A stretch of 64,000 bases of DNA from positions 86,918 through 150,917 of the forward strand of contig NZ_JABXKK010000035.1 of the NCBI RefSeq assembly GCF_017115045.1, in the 5' to 3' direction. A program made the position numbers and the translations under genes. Below are positions 35,870 through 45,583 of the stretch, piece after piece (position 1 is the first letter of the stretch; the number at the start of each line of letters is the position of its first letter). The notes below the pieces were generated by a model. That model made no database searches. It worked only from the letters and a program-made list of their open reading frames with translations, and was not told the origin of the DNA. Origin of the DNA: Nostoc sp. NMS8 (GTDB lineage: Bacteria; Cyanobacteriota; Cyanobacteriia; Cyanobacteriales; Nostocaceae).

Positions 35870-37327
35870 CTATCGAGACATATACGGGTCTACTACACTG
35901 GCAATTTCAAATTCACACGCTCTAGAAACCTGTTCTGCCGGTAATTTTCCAAAGCTGATTAATGGTAAATATGTCGGGTTTGCCATCAGTTCTTTTGCTA
36001 ATAAGAACCCAGTAATTGTCCAAGTTTGATATTTCCTAGCTTGTTTCCCAATCAGTCGCCCTTTCTTACCGTCGTAATATTCTGGCCATTCATCTTCAAT
36101 GAGACGTGGTTGGGCAATTTCAATCGCTTTTTGTGCAAGACTTGTTTTGTTAGTTTTCACAGCCGCAGCTGCCAACATCCACATTAAAACTGGCCAACTA
36201 CCAGCATTATGGTAAGACCAAGGTATATTTTTAGGATCGCATCCAGTTACAATCCTGTATTCTTCATGTTCTAAAGCGGGGAAACAAATTTTCATTGGCA
36301 TATCTCCCACCAAGTCATCCCATCGTTCTTCAATGAGAGTCATAATCGCTTGTGACTGTTCTTCGGTGGCTAAGTCGGAAATAATTGCCATTAAGTTTCC
36401 GAGCGAAAAGAAACGAGTATCTAGCTGTGACGGCCCAACATTACCTGCTAGATAACCACCTTTTTTAGGCAACCACTTATCTAATTCATAATAGGGAACA
36501 GAATCTACATATATGTTGAATAGATTAACAGCACCCTTGCCATATTCTTCACTTTTGAAGCGATAAATTGCATTCAAGCGATTAATATCTATCCAATAAT
36601 GCTGTCGGATATGAGCGCATAAAAGAGGTAAACGGTTATCAATGGCTTCAACAATATCAGAGTTACCTTGACAAATTAGTAGTTCACGAGATGCACGTAA
36701 TGCCGTGTAGAAAAGAACTTGTAGTTCTAGAGGATGCCCATAAATGCCCATACGACGGTCAATCATACAAGCGCCATCTGGAACCAACAGCGTTGGGTAC
36801 ATATCAAAACGATTGGCCAAGCAGATTTCCATGATTAACCTGATCCCATTTTGGAATTCAGGTTGATAGGCGAGAGAAAAATCTTCTGTGGCGACTACAT
36901 AAGCACGCAATAAAATAATCCACCATAGACAAGAATCTACAGGTGTAACTCTAGCGATCGCATGTTCACCAAAGTCTGCTTCTAAAGATTCTTGCCCATT
37001 TTCTGATATCACTTTAAAGCTAGCTGGGATTAATCCTCGTCCTGGCTTATAGGCATCTAATGCCTTTTCTTTAGGCTGTAACTTTAAGGTTTCTTCTAAG
37101 AAATTACGAACAATATCGGTTCTACCTTTAATCAGAAAAATTAGAGCAGAAGAGACAAAATCTCGCACAAAGCACTGATCGTAATTGAGCGCTTCTACAG
37201 AGGCATCATAAGCGGCTACTGTCCCAACAGGGCGACCTTGATAATAGAGAATTGATTTTTCTAGTGCTATCCATGCTTCTTCCACTTCTTTTAAATTCTC
37301 AGTAGTTTCTAATTCGTTTAGGTGCAT
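35870..37327 (-). CDS. alkaline/neutral invertase (GH100)
   Basis: The 485-residue cytoplasmic enzyme hydrolyses sucrose to glucose and fructose. The GH100 pattern is clear: [31 protein letters not shown] near the N-terminus, [68 protein letters not shown] with the acid/base aspartate, and [17 protein letters not shown]. Length fits Anabaena InvA/InvB, but the paralogue cannot be chosen. Sucrose cleavage feeds carbon and nitrogen metabolism in filamentous cyanobacteria. The gene is followed by rsmB. Confidence 0.92.
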   Translation of the reverse strand: MHLNELETTENLKEVEEAWIALEKSILYYQGRPVGTVAAYDASVEALNYDQCFVRDFVSSALIFLIKGRTDIVRNFLEETLKLQPKEKALDAYKPGRGLIPASFKVISENGQESLEADFGEHAIARVTPVDSCLWWIILLRAYVVATEDFSLAYQPEFQNGIRLIMEICLANRFDMYPTLLVPDGACMIDRRMGIYGHPLELQVLFYTALRASRELLICQGNSDIVEAIDNRLPLLCAHIRQHYWIDINRLNAIYRFKSEEYGKGAVNLFNIYVDSVPYYELDKWLPKKGGYLAGNVGPSQLDTRFFSLGNLMAIISDLATEEQSQAIMTLIEERWDDLVGDMPMKICFPALEHEEYRIVTGCDPKNIPWSYHNAGSWPVLMWMLAAAAVKTNKTSLAQKAIEIAQPRLIEDEWPEYYDGKKGRLIGKQARKYQTWTITGFLLAKELMANPTYLPLISFGKLPAEQVSRACEFEIASVVDPYMSR

Positions 37328-38204
37328 TGCCAGAATTACTCCATAAGGATCGTGAATTTGTGGTAGATGCGTCTTTATTTATTACTTTTGCTATTCTCAG
37401 CATAACAAAAACGATTCCTTGAATAGCAAAGATAATTTCTCAAAAAAATAATCAACTAACAAGGAATAAATTTGCTGATATTTATGCCACTTTATTGTTA
37501 GTTAATTGCTTGTAATCTATTACTGTTTTGGTGAATTATAGTTGTTGCTTTCCAGCCCAAGTAGTAACATTATTCCTAAAACAGTCACATAAGATATATT
37601 TTTAGATTATTTATTCTTCTGTTGTCTGTCCAGAATCATTGCTTTACCAAACAAAAACATATCTTCAGTGCTGTTTAGGAATTGTGTGAAGTTAAAACTG
37701 GTTACAGTATATTTACTTGAGCCGGATTGGTTTTTGACACTAAGAAGTCAGATTATTCCCCTATTAAATAACTTATAACTTTTTTTCAAAATATGCAATA
37801 TGAATGCTCGAAAAACTTAATATGTCAATACTTCTCAAGGGTTAAATATATTACCCTGCTGACAGATGAAATGGGGTGTGTGAGTACCGCTTATAGGCAA
37901 AGCCTCGCTTATGGGTATTTCCATGCTCTGTATGGCAAGGAGATCGTGTCACTTTGACAGGGCTACATGCAATTCATATCTGCCGCTCTCTGCTTTCCAT
38001 TCGGCAAATTCTTCAAAATTTATCGATTCTACTCAATGTTGAAACATAACACTAAGCTGTTACGTATACAACTTGCATTATCAGGGCAGGCTTTTCGCCC
38101 ATCCCACAATCATATTGGAAAAATATTAGTGCAAATTAAAGGTGCAACAGCTTATCTCCTCAAATATTATTTATATTTTGACTAGCATCGATAAACTGCT
38201 AACT
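37328..38204. other. 877-bp intergenic region, no gene supported
   Basis: The region upstream of the invertase is AT-rich. A GC-richer patch at 37886-37916 (GCTTATAGGCAAAGCCTCGCTTATG) is a short palindromic repeat. A 72-codon plus-strand frame at 37967-38185 has no ribosome binding site and an implausible composition, so I leave it out. Confidence 0.55.
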
Positions 38205-39941
38205 TTATGTTACCTGCTGGAATTCTTTATAAGCCTGATTAATTGCTTGCATTGAGGCTTTTGCAATTGTAGAACTATTAACATCAGGATGATACAATCT
38301 TGCTAATCGGCGGTAGGCAAGTTTAACAACATTGGGGCGATCGCTCTGATTTACGCCCAAGACTTCCCACCATTCCCCAGATAACCCAGAGTCGAGAGTA
38401 AATTCATTCCAAATCTTGATGTTTCCGCCATTAGCGCCACTTACCAGCGTTTTACCATCAGGGCTGAAAGCAACGGGATTACACCCAGAAAGATTTTGTA
38501 GTAATTCCCCAGTCTGGAGGTTCCAAAGTTTGATTGTACCGTCTCGGCTGGCACTGGCAAGGGTTTTTCCATCGGGGCTGATGGCAACAGACAAAACCGC
38601 CCCTGTGTGTCCAGTCAAAGTGGAAAGTAATTCTCCAGTTTGGAGATTCCACAGTCTAATTGTGGCGTCTGTGCTACCACTAATAAGAGTTTGACTGTTA
38701 AAACTGATGGCGACTGTATTCACTGCACCCAAATGTTCACTGAGAATATAGCGTTGTTCCCAAGTTTTGGTATCCCAAAGCCTAATAGTTTTATCGGCAC
38801 TACCACTTGCAAGGATTTTACCATCGGGACTGATTGTGACAGACAAAATTGCGTCTGAGTGTCCATTCAAAGTGCGTTTTACTGTTCCCGTATAGCGTCC
38901 CCAAATTCTAATCCTTTTATCGGCAGCACCACTCGCAAGAATTGTTCCATCAGGACTGTAGGCTACTGAGTTAACAAAACCATTATGACTATAAGCAGAG
39001 TTTAAATAAAAGAATGTGCGGAGAAATTTTTTTGTGTCTATCTGCCAACTGCTGATTTTGCAATCGACACTACCACTTGCAATCTGCTGTCCATCAGGGC
39101 TGATAGCAACTGATAAAACTGCTTCTGCTTGTCCAGAGAATGTGTAAAGCCATTTTCCGGTTTTCAAATTCCACAAATTAACTTGTTTGTCATCACTGCC
39201 ACTGATTAAGGTAGTACCATCAGGACTGATTGCGATCGCATTAACTGCCCCTAAGTGTCCCTTGAGTGTGCGTACACATCTCCAAGTTTCAGGTAGCTGG
39301 GTTGTAAGAGATATTTTTTCTGGTTCAATCTTGGGAGTAGAAGCTTTAGGCGTAACAAATTCTGATTTTTTATTGAATTTAGCCTTAAGTGCTTGTAACT
39401 CATCCTCGATTTCCAAACCAGCAAATTTTTGGTTGAGATCCTCACCAGATAAAAATACTTCTAATTCCATCACTGCTTCGGAATAGTAGCCCATCTGCAA
39501 AACTTTCTCTTCCATCCGCTCAAAAAGCTGTGCTGGAGTTTCGCTAATTCCAGATTCGTCTAACAGTTTGGCAATACCATAGGCGGCGAGTCCCACTACT
39601 GCACCAATTCCTGCCATTGGTACTGCACCAATCCCAAATGCTAGCCCTACTTTCGGTGCAACTAAACCCATACCACCGACGACACTATAAACACCAGCAC
39701 CGCCGACTGCACCCATTCCCATTGTAGCGAAGGCAGCTGCATCTCCCTCTACTATGGCTTTAAAAGCGCCATAAGTAGCAGCCCCAGCTACAGCGCCAGC
39801 AGCCACTACAGGAGTTGTACCAATGCCAACAGCGCCAAATCCACCTGCTAGTCCCATCCCGCCTACCGTTGTGGAAACACCAACACCTGCAATGGTTCCG
39901 CCTGCAATAAATACTGCACCTGTTTTAGAGTTTTGTGTCAT
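38205..39941 (-). CDS. glycine-zipper / WD40 / J-domain protein
   Basis: The 578-residue protein has three parts. Residues about 1-125 form two repeats of a hydrophobic Gly/Ala-rich glycine-zipper segment (VGGMGLAGGFGAVGIG... and VGGMGLVAPKVGLAFGIG...), likely membrane-inserted. Residues about 220-515 form seven WD40 repeats, one propeller, with GHLGAVNAIAISPDG/SGSDDKQVNLWNLKTG units. The C-terminus is a J-domain (EWWEVLGVNQSDRPNVVKLAYRRLARLYHPDVN, His551-Pro-Asp) that would stimulate an Hsp70. The gene overlaps the 3' end of the PspA-like gene by 17 bp, so the products are probably made together. The combination is unusual and its role is unknown. Confidence 0.88.
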   Translation of the reverse strand: MTQNSKTGAVFIAGGTIAGVGVSTTVGGMGLAGGFGAVGIGTTPVVAAGAVAGAATYGAFKAIVEGDAAAFATMGMGAVGGAGVYSVVGGMGLVAPKVGLAFGIGAVPMAGIGAVVGLAAYGIAKLLDESGISETPAQLFERMEEKVLQMGYYSEAVMELEVFLSGEDLNQKFAGLEIEDELQALKAKFNKKSEFVTPKASTPKIEPEKISLTTQLPETWRCVRTLKGHLGAVNAIAISPDGTTLISGSDDKQVNLWNLKTGKWLYTFSGQAEAVLSVAISPDGQQIASGSVDCKISSWQIDTKKFLRTFFYLNSAYSHNGFVNSVAYSPDGTILASGAADKRIRIWGRYTGTVKRTLNGHSDAILSVTISPDGKILASGSADKTIRLWDTKTWEQRYILSEHLGAVNTVAISFNSQTLISGSTDATIRLWNLQTGELLSTLTGHTGAVLSVAISPDGKTLASASRDGTIKLWNLQTGELLQNLSGCNPVAFSPDGKTLVSGANGGNIKIWNEFTLDSGLSGEWWEVLGVNQSDRPNVVKLAYRRLARLYHPDVNSSTIAKASMQAINQAYKEFQQVT

Positions 39942-40740
39942 TGCCTAATGTTTTCTTGAAATTTTCTAGATTCATCAGATTTTGTCTGAGTACAGCTACT
40001 ATTGCTTGCTGCTGTTGAAGCTGAGTTAGAAGAATAAGCACAATTTTATTTTGAACTTTTTTATTTACTACAGCTTGAAGGGCCAAATCATCATCATTGT
40101 TTCTCAAAGCTGTCTCAGCTTTTTCGTTCCAGTATTTAGCTTCTTTCTGGGCGTTTTCAAAATATTTCTCAATACTTTCTTGATTGGTAACGGCACTGTT
40201 CACAGCTTCTTGTGTCTCAAGAATAGCCTCTGATAAAAGCACTTTGCTGTCGTTTTTAGCTTTAGTTTGCTTTTTAGATTTAGGTGGTAGCAATAATGCT
40301 TCTTTCATCTGCTGTAATTCATCATCAACCCATACATCAATATCTTCATGTTCAAACTTAATGAATGTCGGTGAAAACTCACTGTTACTAGGCTTGCTAC
40401 TTAAACTTAATACTTCATTTTGTGCTTCTGAAACCTTTTGCTCCCAAGATTTCAAACTACTTTTAATTGCGTCTACTTGTGGTTGTTGCTCCCCTACAAG
40501 CTTTTTTAGTCTACTAGCAATTGCTTGATATCGTTCCTTTTGGAATTTTGCTTGACTAATTAAATCCTGATTACTTCCTTGCATAGCAAGTTGATATTCT
40601 TGTTCCCATTTATCAGCTTCGGCTTGAGCTTTTGCATAGTCTCGTTGAGCAATTTCTTGGGCTACTCTGGAGTGGCTTGCTCCTTCGCGTAACTTTCGTA
40701 GGGCATCCTGTGATAATTGATTTTGGTCGTAAAGTCCCAT
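39925..40740 (-). CDS. coiled-coil protein, PspA/IM30-like
   Basis: The 271-residue product is almost wholly alpha-helical and rich in Gln, Glu, Lys and Ala. Heptad patterns run through about 25-110 (AQRDYAKAQAEADKWEQEYQLAMQ...) and 170-265 (YWNEKAETALRNNDDDLALQAVVNKKVQ). The segment ALRNNDDDLALQAVVNKK is typical of PspA/Vipp1 (IM30) proteins, which coat and stabilise stressed membranes. A Pro/Lys-rich linker near 150 divides the helices, which is not typical of classical PspA, so I call it PspA-like only. It overlaps the next gene (WD40/J protein) by 17 bp. Confidence 0.78.
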   Translation of the reverse strand: MGLYDQNQLSQDALRKLREGASHSRVAQEIAQRDYAKAQAEADKWEQEYQLAMQGSNQDLISQAKFQKERYQAIASRLKKLVGEQQPQVDAIKSSLKSWEQKVSEAQNEVLSLSSKPSNSEFSPTFIKFEHEDIDVWVDDELQQMKEALLLPPKSKKQTKAKNDSKVLLSEAILETQEAVNSAVTNQESIEKYFENAQKEAKYWNEKAETALRNNDDDLALQAVVNKKVQNKIVLILLTQLQQQQAIVAVLRQNLMNLENFKKTLGNDTKL

Positions 40741-41095
40741 AAACTTATCTGAGTAACCTTATTACTCAGAGCGTAGACTAATTTATACTGTTGCGTCTTC
40801 GTAAAAATTACTTAGTTACCTCATTACAAGGTTCTGCCTTGTAACGAGAAGTAATGCACATTTGTTTATAAAAAAAGTGAAGGTTGAAAACCGTACTTCG
40901 TCCCGCTACGCGAACGCCCGCAAGTGGCGCGTTCGCGGTAGCGTCTCGTAGAGAAAAAATCTTTCTGTCTCAAGGTAGGTAGAAACTCCACCCCTAGTGT
41001 CAGGCTTAGTTTAATTGCGAATTGCGAATTGATTTCATGTCTGTCAATGCGTAAGTCCTAAGGTTTTTAGCCTTAACCCAATTTGGGAGAAGGAC
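40741..41095. repeat. intergenic region with GC-rich palindromic repeat
   Basis: At about 40905-40945 CGCTACGCGAACGC pairs with GCGTTCGCGGTAGCG to give a long hairpin. A TGCGTAAGTCCT unit at about 41049 repeats one arm of the element at 20954, and a hairpin AAGGTTTTTAGCCTT follows it. No gene is seen. Confidence 0.6.
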
Positions 41096-41515
41096 TTAGG
41101 GTGAGGAAATATAATTTTGAGCCACTTTCCAATAGCGCGAGAACCGTTTCAGATCAATATAGCCGTCATAGTCAAAAAATGGTTCTACCTCTAGCACTTC
41201 TACTGCTATAGAAGGCTCCATTTGATTACAGATATCATTAAACCGGGGACTGGGACTATTGGGTGTGACAACTAAATTCGCATCATGTTCTTGAGCAAAA
41301 GCTAAAATTTCTTGTGCCACATTGCCACGACGAATAACAACGGGTAACTCTAACAAACATTCGTAGATAAAAGCGATGCGTTTGAGACTCAATTGCCATT
41401 CTTCTATCAAAGCCTCGTCCCAAACCCAAATAGCTGGCGCATCGGGGTATTTTTGTAATGCGGGATTATTTGGGCTAAGGCAGTCTCCATGTATCCAAAC
41501 AATTGGTTTAGTCAT
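41096..41515 (-). CDS. photolyase-like N-terminal (antenna) domain as a separate protein
   Basis: The 139-residue protein corresponds to the alpha/beta Rossmann-like N-terminal domain of DNA photolyases/cryptochromes. It begins KPIVWIHGDCLSPNNPALQKYPDAPAIWVWDEALI, the usual nucleotide-like opening, and contains the AFIYECLLELPVVIRRGNVAQEILAFAQEHDANLVVTPNSPSPRF stretch equivalent to the 'L-x-x-L-x-G-x-x-x-x-L-...-A' region of photolyases. The catalytic FAD domain is encoded by the gene 47 bp upstream. Together they look like a split photolyase or cryptochrome. A GTCATTTGTC repeat lies between the genes. Confidence 0.8.
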   Translation of the reverse strand: MTKPIVWIHGDCLSPNNPALQKYPDAPAIWVWDEALIEEWQLSLKRIAFIYECLLELPVVIRRGNVAQEILAFAQEHDANLVVTPNSPSPRFNDICNQMEPSIAVEVLEVEPFFDYDGYIDLKRFSRYWKVAQNYISSP

Positions 41516-41562
41516 TTGTCATTTGTCATCATTTTTCTCTTCTTTGTCCCCCTTGTCTTCCC

Positions 41563-42411
41563 CTACTTCTTCTTTCCACGCTGCCAACTTTGGCTGTTAG
41601 CTTGTTTGCTAAATTCGCCTTTGGGAAAAAGTCGCTGTTCTAATTCTTCATAACTGCCCTCAAAATCACAATGACCATAAAGCGGACATTTTTGGCAATA
41701 AACGCCTTTGGTGTAGCGTTCTAAATTCTCACGGTTGAAAAAATACGGTTTATGACTAAAAGTGCTAGCAACCCACTGCCATGACATATTATTACTAGCA
41801 GGATCTCCATCTAAAAGGTGTTCAAGAAACCACTTGGCTCCTGTTTGCCAACGAATACGCCGCCAATGGACAATGTAAGCTGCTAGCCACATTCGTGCGT
41901 GGTTATGTAAATAGCCAGTTTCTCTCAAATCACGGCTAAAGCTGTCGATGCAAACTCTGCCACTGGTTCCTTCTCTGATATCTTGCGGTAATTCGGGTGC
42001 ATATTCGCTTACAGTGTAACCAGTTTTATACTCTTCCTGGTCTTTCCAGATTTCATTCCCTAACTTTATATACAACCGTTGCCAGTAGTCGCGCCAACCT
42101 AACTCGTTAATTAGTTTCGTAGCATCATCTTGGTGTTGTACTAGGTTTTGGACATAATCTCGAATTTCTCGCAAACTCAAAACTCCATAACGAATATAAG
42201 GCGAAAGTCGCGTGACTGCACCTGTGAAGAAATTACGTGTTTGGGCGTAGCGAACTGGGTCAATTTTTTGCAGCGTTTTTTGTGCGGCTTTGTGTCCCCC
42301 CACAGTTTCGCTGATGTGGCCATCGCGTTCTGCTGCACCTGGAAATTGTTCGCGCAGGTAAGCTAACAAATCATCGCGGTTGGTAAATTCGCGTTGCATA
42401 TCTTTAGTCAT
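41563..42411 (-). CDS. photolyase/cryptochrome FAD-binding domain as a separate protein
   Basis: The 282-residue protein matches the C-terminal helical FAD domain of photolyases. It has YIRYGVLSLREI, ELGWRDYWQRLY, GYLHNHARMWLAAYIVHWRRIRW, FLEHLLDGDPASNNMSWQWVAS, and lacks the usual N-terminal antenna domain. A C-terminal motif with Cys239-x2-Cys242-x5-Cys248 (YCQKCPLYGHC) could bind a metal. It precedes the small N-terminal-domain gene on the same strand, the reverse of the domain order in fused photolyases. Whether it repairs DNA or signals light is open. Confidence 0.88.
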   Translation of the reverse strand: MTKDMQREFTNRDDLLAYLREQFPGAAERDGHISETVGGHKAAQKTLQKIDPVRYAQTRNFFTGAVTRLSPYIRYGVLSLREIRDYVQNLVQHQDDATKLINELGWRDYWQRLYIKLGNEIWKDQEEYKTGYTVSEYAPELPQDIREGTSGRVCIDSFSRDLRETGYLHNHARMWLAAYIVHWRRIRWQTGAKWFLEHLLDGDPASNNMSWQWVASTFSHKPYFFNRENLERYTKGVYCQKCPLYGHCDFEGSYEELEQRLFPKGEFSKQANSQSWQRGKKK

Positions 42412-42736
42412 GTGAACTTTGAAGGGTGGGAATAAATAAACAAAAAACCTATAAGTTAATTTATTATTGCGGATAAATATAAGCGATCGCTCTCAACCTT
42501 ATGAGAGAATTTTTCCCTGCTAAAGAACTCTGTAGCGATCGCTAACTCTTGTATATACACTATATCTACTTTGTCAAGTCAACCTGCGCTTTTATTAATC
42601 GGCAAATAGGCTAACTTGAACCAAAACCCATACGCAATCAGGGAATTCTCGACAACCCTGATGAAATCTACCGAAAAGATGGAATAACATTTGTGTGTGC
42701 TTCAGCAAATTGTGTATAAGAGTTGAAAATGACGAT

Positions 42737-44422
42737 ATGGCAACATCTAATATCCTCAAAGAACCATTGCTTTTGCGCTTGAGTCGCTTGTTTGGTGGAC
42801 TGCGTGGCGATTTGACGGGAGGACTAACAGCAGCAGTGGTAGCATTGCCTTTAGCTTTAGCCTTTGCGGTAGCCAGTGGTGTGGAACCAAAGGCGGGACT
42901 TTACACCGCAATTGTGGCGGGAATTGTCGCCGCAATTTTTGGTGGTTCGTCAGTACAGATTACAGGGCCAACAGGTGCAATGGCTGTAGTTTTGGTGGGA
43001 ATTGTCGCCAAATACGGCCTTGAGAAAGTTTGGATTGCTGGGGTGATGGCTGGAATTATCCAGATTGCCTTGGGGGTTGCCAAACTAGGACAGTTAGTTA
43101 AGTTTATTCCTTATCCAGTGACGGCAGGTTTTACCAATGGTATTGCCGTCATTATTTTTTGTGGTCAGTTAAATAATTTCTTTGGTTTAAAATTACCACG
43201 TAGCGAACATTTTTTGTCGGGACTTTGGCAAAGTCTAACTCATGTAGAAGCTTTAAACTGGGCGGCTGTTGCCTTAGCAGTTGTGGTGATTGCCACCAAT
43301 CTTTTATGGCCGAGGATCAATACGACAATACCAGGTTCTTTAGTGGGACTGGTGTTAGCAACTGCGATCGCTTCTGCTTTTCATCTAAATGTACCAACAA
43401 TTGGCACAATTCCCCAATCTTTACCGATGCCTCAAGGTATTCCCCACTGGAATGATTTTAGTGTGATTCGAGAACTAATCAATCCGGCTTTGGCTTTAGC
43501 GGCACTGGGAAGTATTGAATCGTTGCTATCGGCGGTAGTGGCTGATGGCATGACAGTCAGCGAAAAACATAATAGCGATCGCGAATTAATTGGTCAAGGC
43601 TTGGCTAATATGATTGTGCCATTTTTTGGTGGCATCCCCGCCACAGGTGCGATCGCTCGGACTGCTGTGAATGTCCGTTCTGGCGGCAAAACCCGACTAT
43701 CTGGGGTAATTCACGGACTTGCCTTAGCCATCATCGTTTTAACTTTAGCACCGCTAGCAGCACAGATTCCTTTAGCTGCACTCGCTGGCATTCTCATGGT
43801 GGTTAGTCTGCGGATGATTGAATGGGAAGCCATTGGTTTGTTGATGCGTGCTACCTACTCCGACTTTGCGGTGATGATTCTCACCTGGCTAGTGACAATC
43901 TTGTTTGACTTAGTTCTCGCCGTCGAAGTGGGATTGATTGCAGCCGGAGCCTTATTCATTAAACGGATGAGCGATTTAAGCTTAGTTAAAATACCTGAAA
44001 CTGAAGTATTTCCCCCTGGTACGCCTCTAGAGTTAGGTAAAGAAATTGCCGTTTATCGGGTAGATGGCCCGGTATTTTTTGGTGCTGCTGAACGGTTTGC
44101 TACCTTCCTCCGCGATGAACCGGAAGTAAAGTATTTAATTCTGAGGTTGCGGTTTGTGCCAAATATGGACACAACTGGGTTAGTCGCCCTAGAGGATATT
44201 TATCATGACTTGGAACGGCACAATTGCCGCTTAATTCTCACAGGTTTACAACCCGAAGTCCAACAACTACTGGAACGTACAGGATTGTTAAGGACAATTG
44301 GGTTATCAAATTGTTTTGAAACAACCACAGAGGCGATTTGCTCTATCTCTCCTCAAATTGCATGTTCTCAACCTGTAGTAGCTAATTTGGAAACAAAAGA
44401 ATTGATGGAATTAATTGACTAA
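42737..44422 (+). CDS. SulP family anion transporter with STAS domain
   Basis: The 561-residue protein is a SulP transporter (sulfate, bicarbonate or other anion). The membrane domain has RGDLTGGLTAAVVALPLALAFAVASG, QITGPTGAMAVVLVGI, GGIPATGAIARTAVNVRSGG and about 10-14 helices. A cytoplasmic STAS domain follows (about 440-540), with RLRFVPNMDTTGLVALEDIY. BicA-type bicarbonate carriers share this layout, but the substrate cannot be fixed. I use ATG 42737 rather than a GTG 14 codons upstream because its product starts with a normal SulP N-terminus. Confidence 0.9.
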   Translation: MATSNILKEPLLLRLSRLFGGLRGDLTGGLTAAVVALPLALAFAVASGVEPKAGLYTAIVAGIVAAIFGGSSVQITGPTGAMAVVLVGIVAKYGLEKVWIAGVMAGIIQIALGVAKLGQLVKFIPYPVTAGFTNGIAVIIFCGQLNNFFGLKLPRSEHFLSGLWQSLTHVEALNWAAVALAVVVIATNLLWPRINTTIPGSLVGLVLATAIASAFHLNVPTIGTIPQSLPMPQGIPHWNDFSVIRELINPALALAALGSIESLLSAVVADGMTVSEKHNSDRELIGQGLANMIVPFFGGIPATGAIARTAVNVRSGGKTRLSGVIHGLALAIIVLTLAPLAAQIPLAALAGILMVVSLRMIEWEAIGLLMRATYSDFAVMILTWLVTILFDLVLAVEVGLIAAGALFIKRMSDLSLVKIPETEVFPPGTPLELGKEIAVYRVDGPVFFGAAERFATFLRDEPEVKYLILRLRFVPNMDTTGLVALEDIYHDLERHNCRLILTGLQPEVQQLLERTGLLRTIGLSNCFETTTEAICSISPQIACSQPVVANLETKELMELID

Positions 44423-44669
44423 CAATATTTTGCCATTAAGAGAATGTTTGAAAAGTCGCAGAATATCCTAGAAAGCCCTCTGGGAAGAGGCTTTGATGTT
44501 ACCAAAAATAATTACTTTTTAAATGTCCTCTCTATTTCTCCTCTCTCTGTGGTAGCCTGCGATAAGTACCTTTGTGTCTGCGTTTATTACTAATTACAAA
44601 TTAATTAAAGCCTGATTCAGCTATGAATACAGGCTTTTGATGTTTGTTATTCAATTTGTACAATCATAA

Positions 44670-44690
44670 GGGCACAGCAATGCTGTGCCC
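44670..44690. repeat. GGGCACAGC hairpin downstream of the pentapeptide gene
   Basis: GGGCACAGC and GCTGTGCCC form a perfect 9-bp stem with a 3-nt loop. It lies 19 bp after the pentapeptide gene and is followed on the minus strand by TTATG. It may act as a weak terminator but looks like a common dispersed repeat. Confidence 0.6.
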
Positions 44691-44708
44691 CTACCGTGTG
44701 GTCTGTAA

Positions 44709-45386
44709 TTACTGAATAGCGAATCCTTCTGGTCTGATTGCATCTTCCAAATCAACGCCCATCAGGTTAGCTCCCTGGATGTTTGCATTTGTGAGATTTG
44801 TATTTTCAAAGTCTGCGTTTTGTAAGTTAGCGGTTTGCAGATTTGCTCCCAGGAGGTTGGCTTTTTCTAGGTCTGCATCAAATAGGTTTGCTCCCACCAG
44901 GTTTGCTCCCAAAAGGTTTACTTTGCCTAAATCTGCTCCTTGAAAGTTAGCCCCTTGTAGGTTTGTTTGCTGCAAGTTAGCCCTTTCTAAGTCTGCATTC
45001 TGCAAGTTTGCACCCTTTAAGTTTGCTGCTTGCAGGTTTGCATCCTTTAACATTGCTCCAGCGAGGTTACAGCCGACACATTCATTGGTTTGTAATAAAT
45101 GTCTAACGTTTGCTGCTACAGAGACTATTGGCGATATCGGTGATATGACTGGTACTGTCACAGGCTCCATTGGCGATATCGGTGATATCACTGGTGCGGT
45201 TATAGGCTTCATTAGTGATTCAACTGGAGCTAGTTCAGATTCCGCAGATATCGATGGTGTTAGTGTTTGCGCTCTAGCACTGGGCTGGATAAGCAGAGTA
45301 AATCCGGCTACAAATACCAGAAATACTGCTTTTACGAGCCACTGAGTTAATTTTTTAGAGTTTGATTGATTCATTAGTTCCTTCAT
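44709..45386 (-). CDS. exported pentapeptide-repeat protein
   Basis: The 225-residue product has a signal peptide (KKLTQWLVKAVFLVFVAGFTLLIQPSARAQ), a 50-residue Pro/Ser/Ile-rich linker with a near-duplicated SPISP(M)EPVTVPVISP motif, and a pentapeptide-repeat domain of about 20 A(N/D)LxX units, beginning TNECVGCNLAGAML. Such domains fold as a right-handed square beta helix. The start at 45386 (MKELMNQ) follows AGGA; a longer frame upstream lacks it. The secreted location distinguishes it from the pentapeptide gene at 59605. Function unknown. Confidence 0.85.
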   Translation of the reverse strand: MKELMNQSNSKKLTQWLVKAVFLVFVAGFTLLIQPSARAQTLTPSISAESELAPVESLMKPITAPVISPISPMEPVTVPVISPISPIVSVAANVRHLLQTNECVGCNLAGAMLKDANLQAANLKGANLQNADLERANLQQTNLQGANFQGADLGKVNLLGANLVGANLFDADLEKANLLGANLQTANLQNADFENTNLTNANIQGANLMGVDLEDAIRPEGFAIQ

Positions 45387-45583
45387 AATCTGATTCCTAT
45401 TGGTGGGCTTGCTTTTATAAGAGCCATCGATAATGTGCTTTATTCTCACTTTAGATAACTTGATTGATAAGAGCAAATATTATTGTTATTCATATTGATA
45501 AATTTAAGTGATTGATAAATCTTTTTGGATGGGAAACGATCGCTGATTTTTTGTTGACATCAGGAATTGCGATCGCCTCATAC

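Noticed and set aside
37967..38185. 72-codon plus-strand frame upstream of the invertase gene region
   Set aside because: There is no ribosome binding site, the composition is poor for a protein, and the surrounding sequence is non-coding in style.
42695..42736. GTG start 14 codons before the SulP gene
   Set aside because: The extra residues do not match SulP N-termini and no better ribosome binding site was seen.
44472..44494. Hairpin AAAGCCCTCT/AGAGGCTTT as terminator of the SulP gene
   Set aside because: The stem needs a bulge and there is no T run; it was not listed as a terminator.
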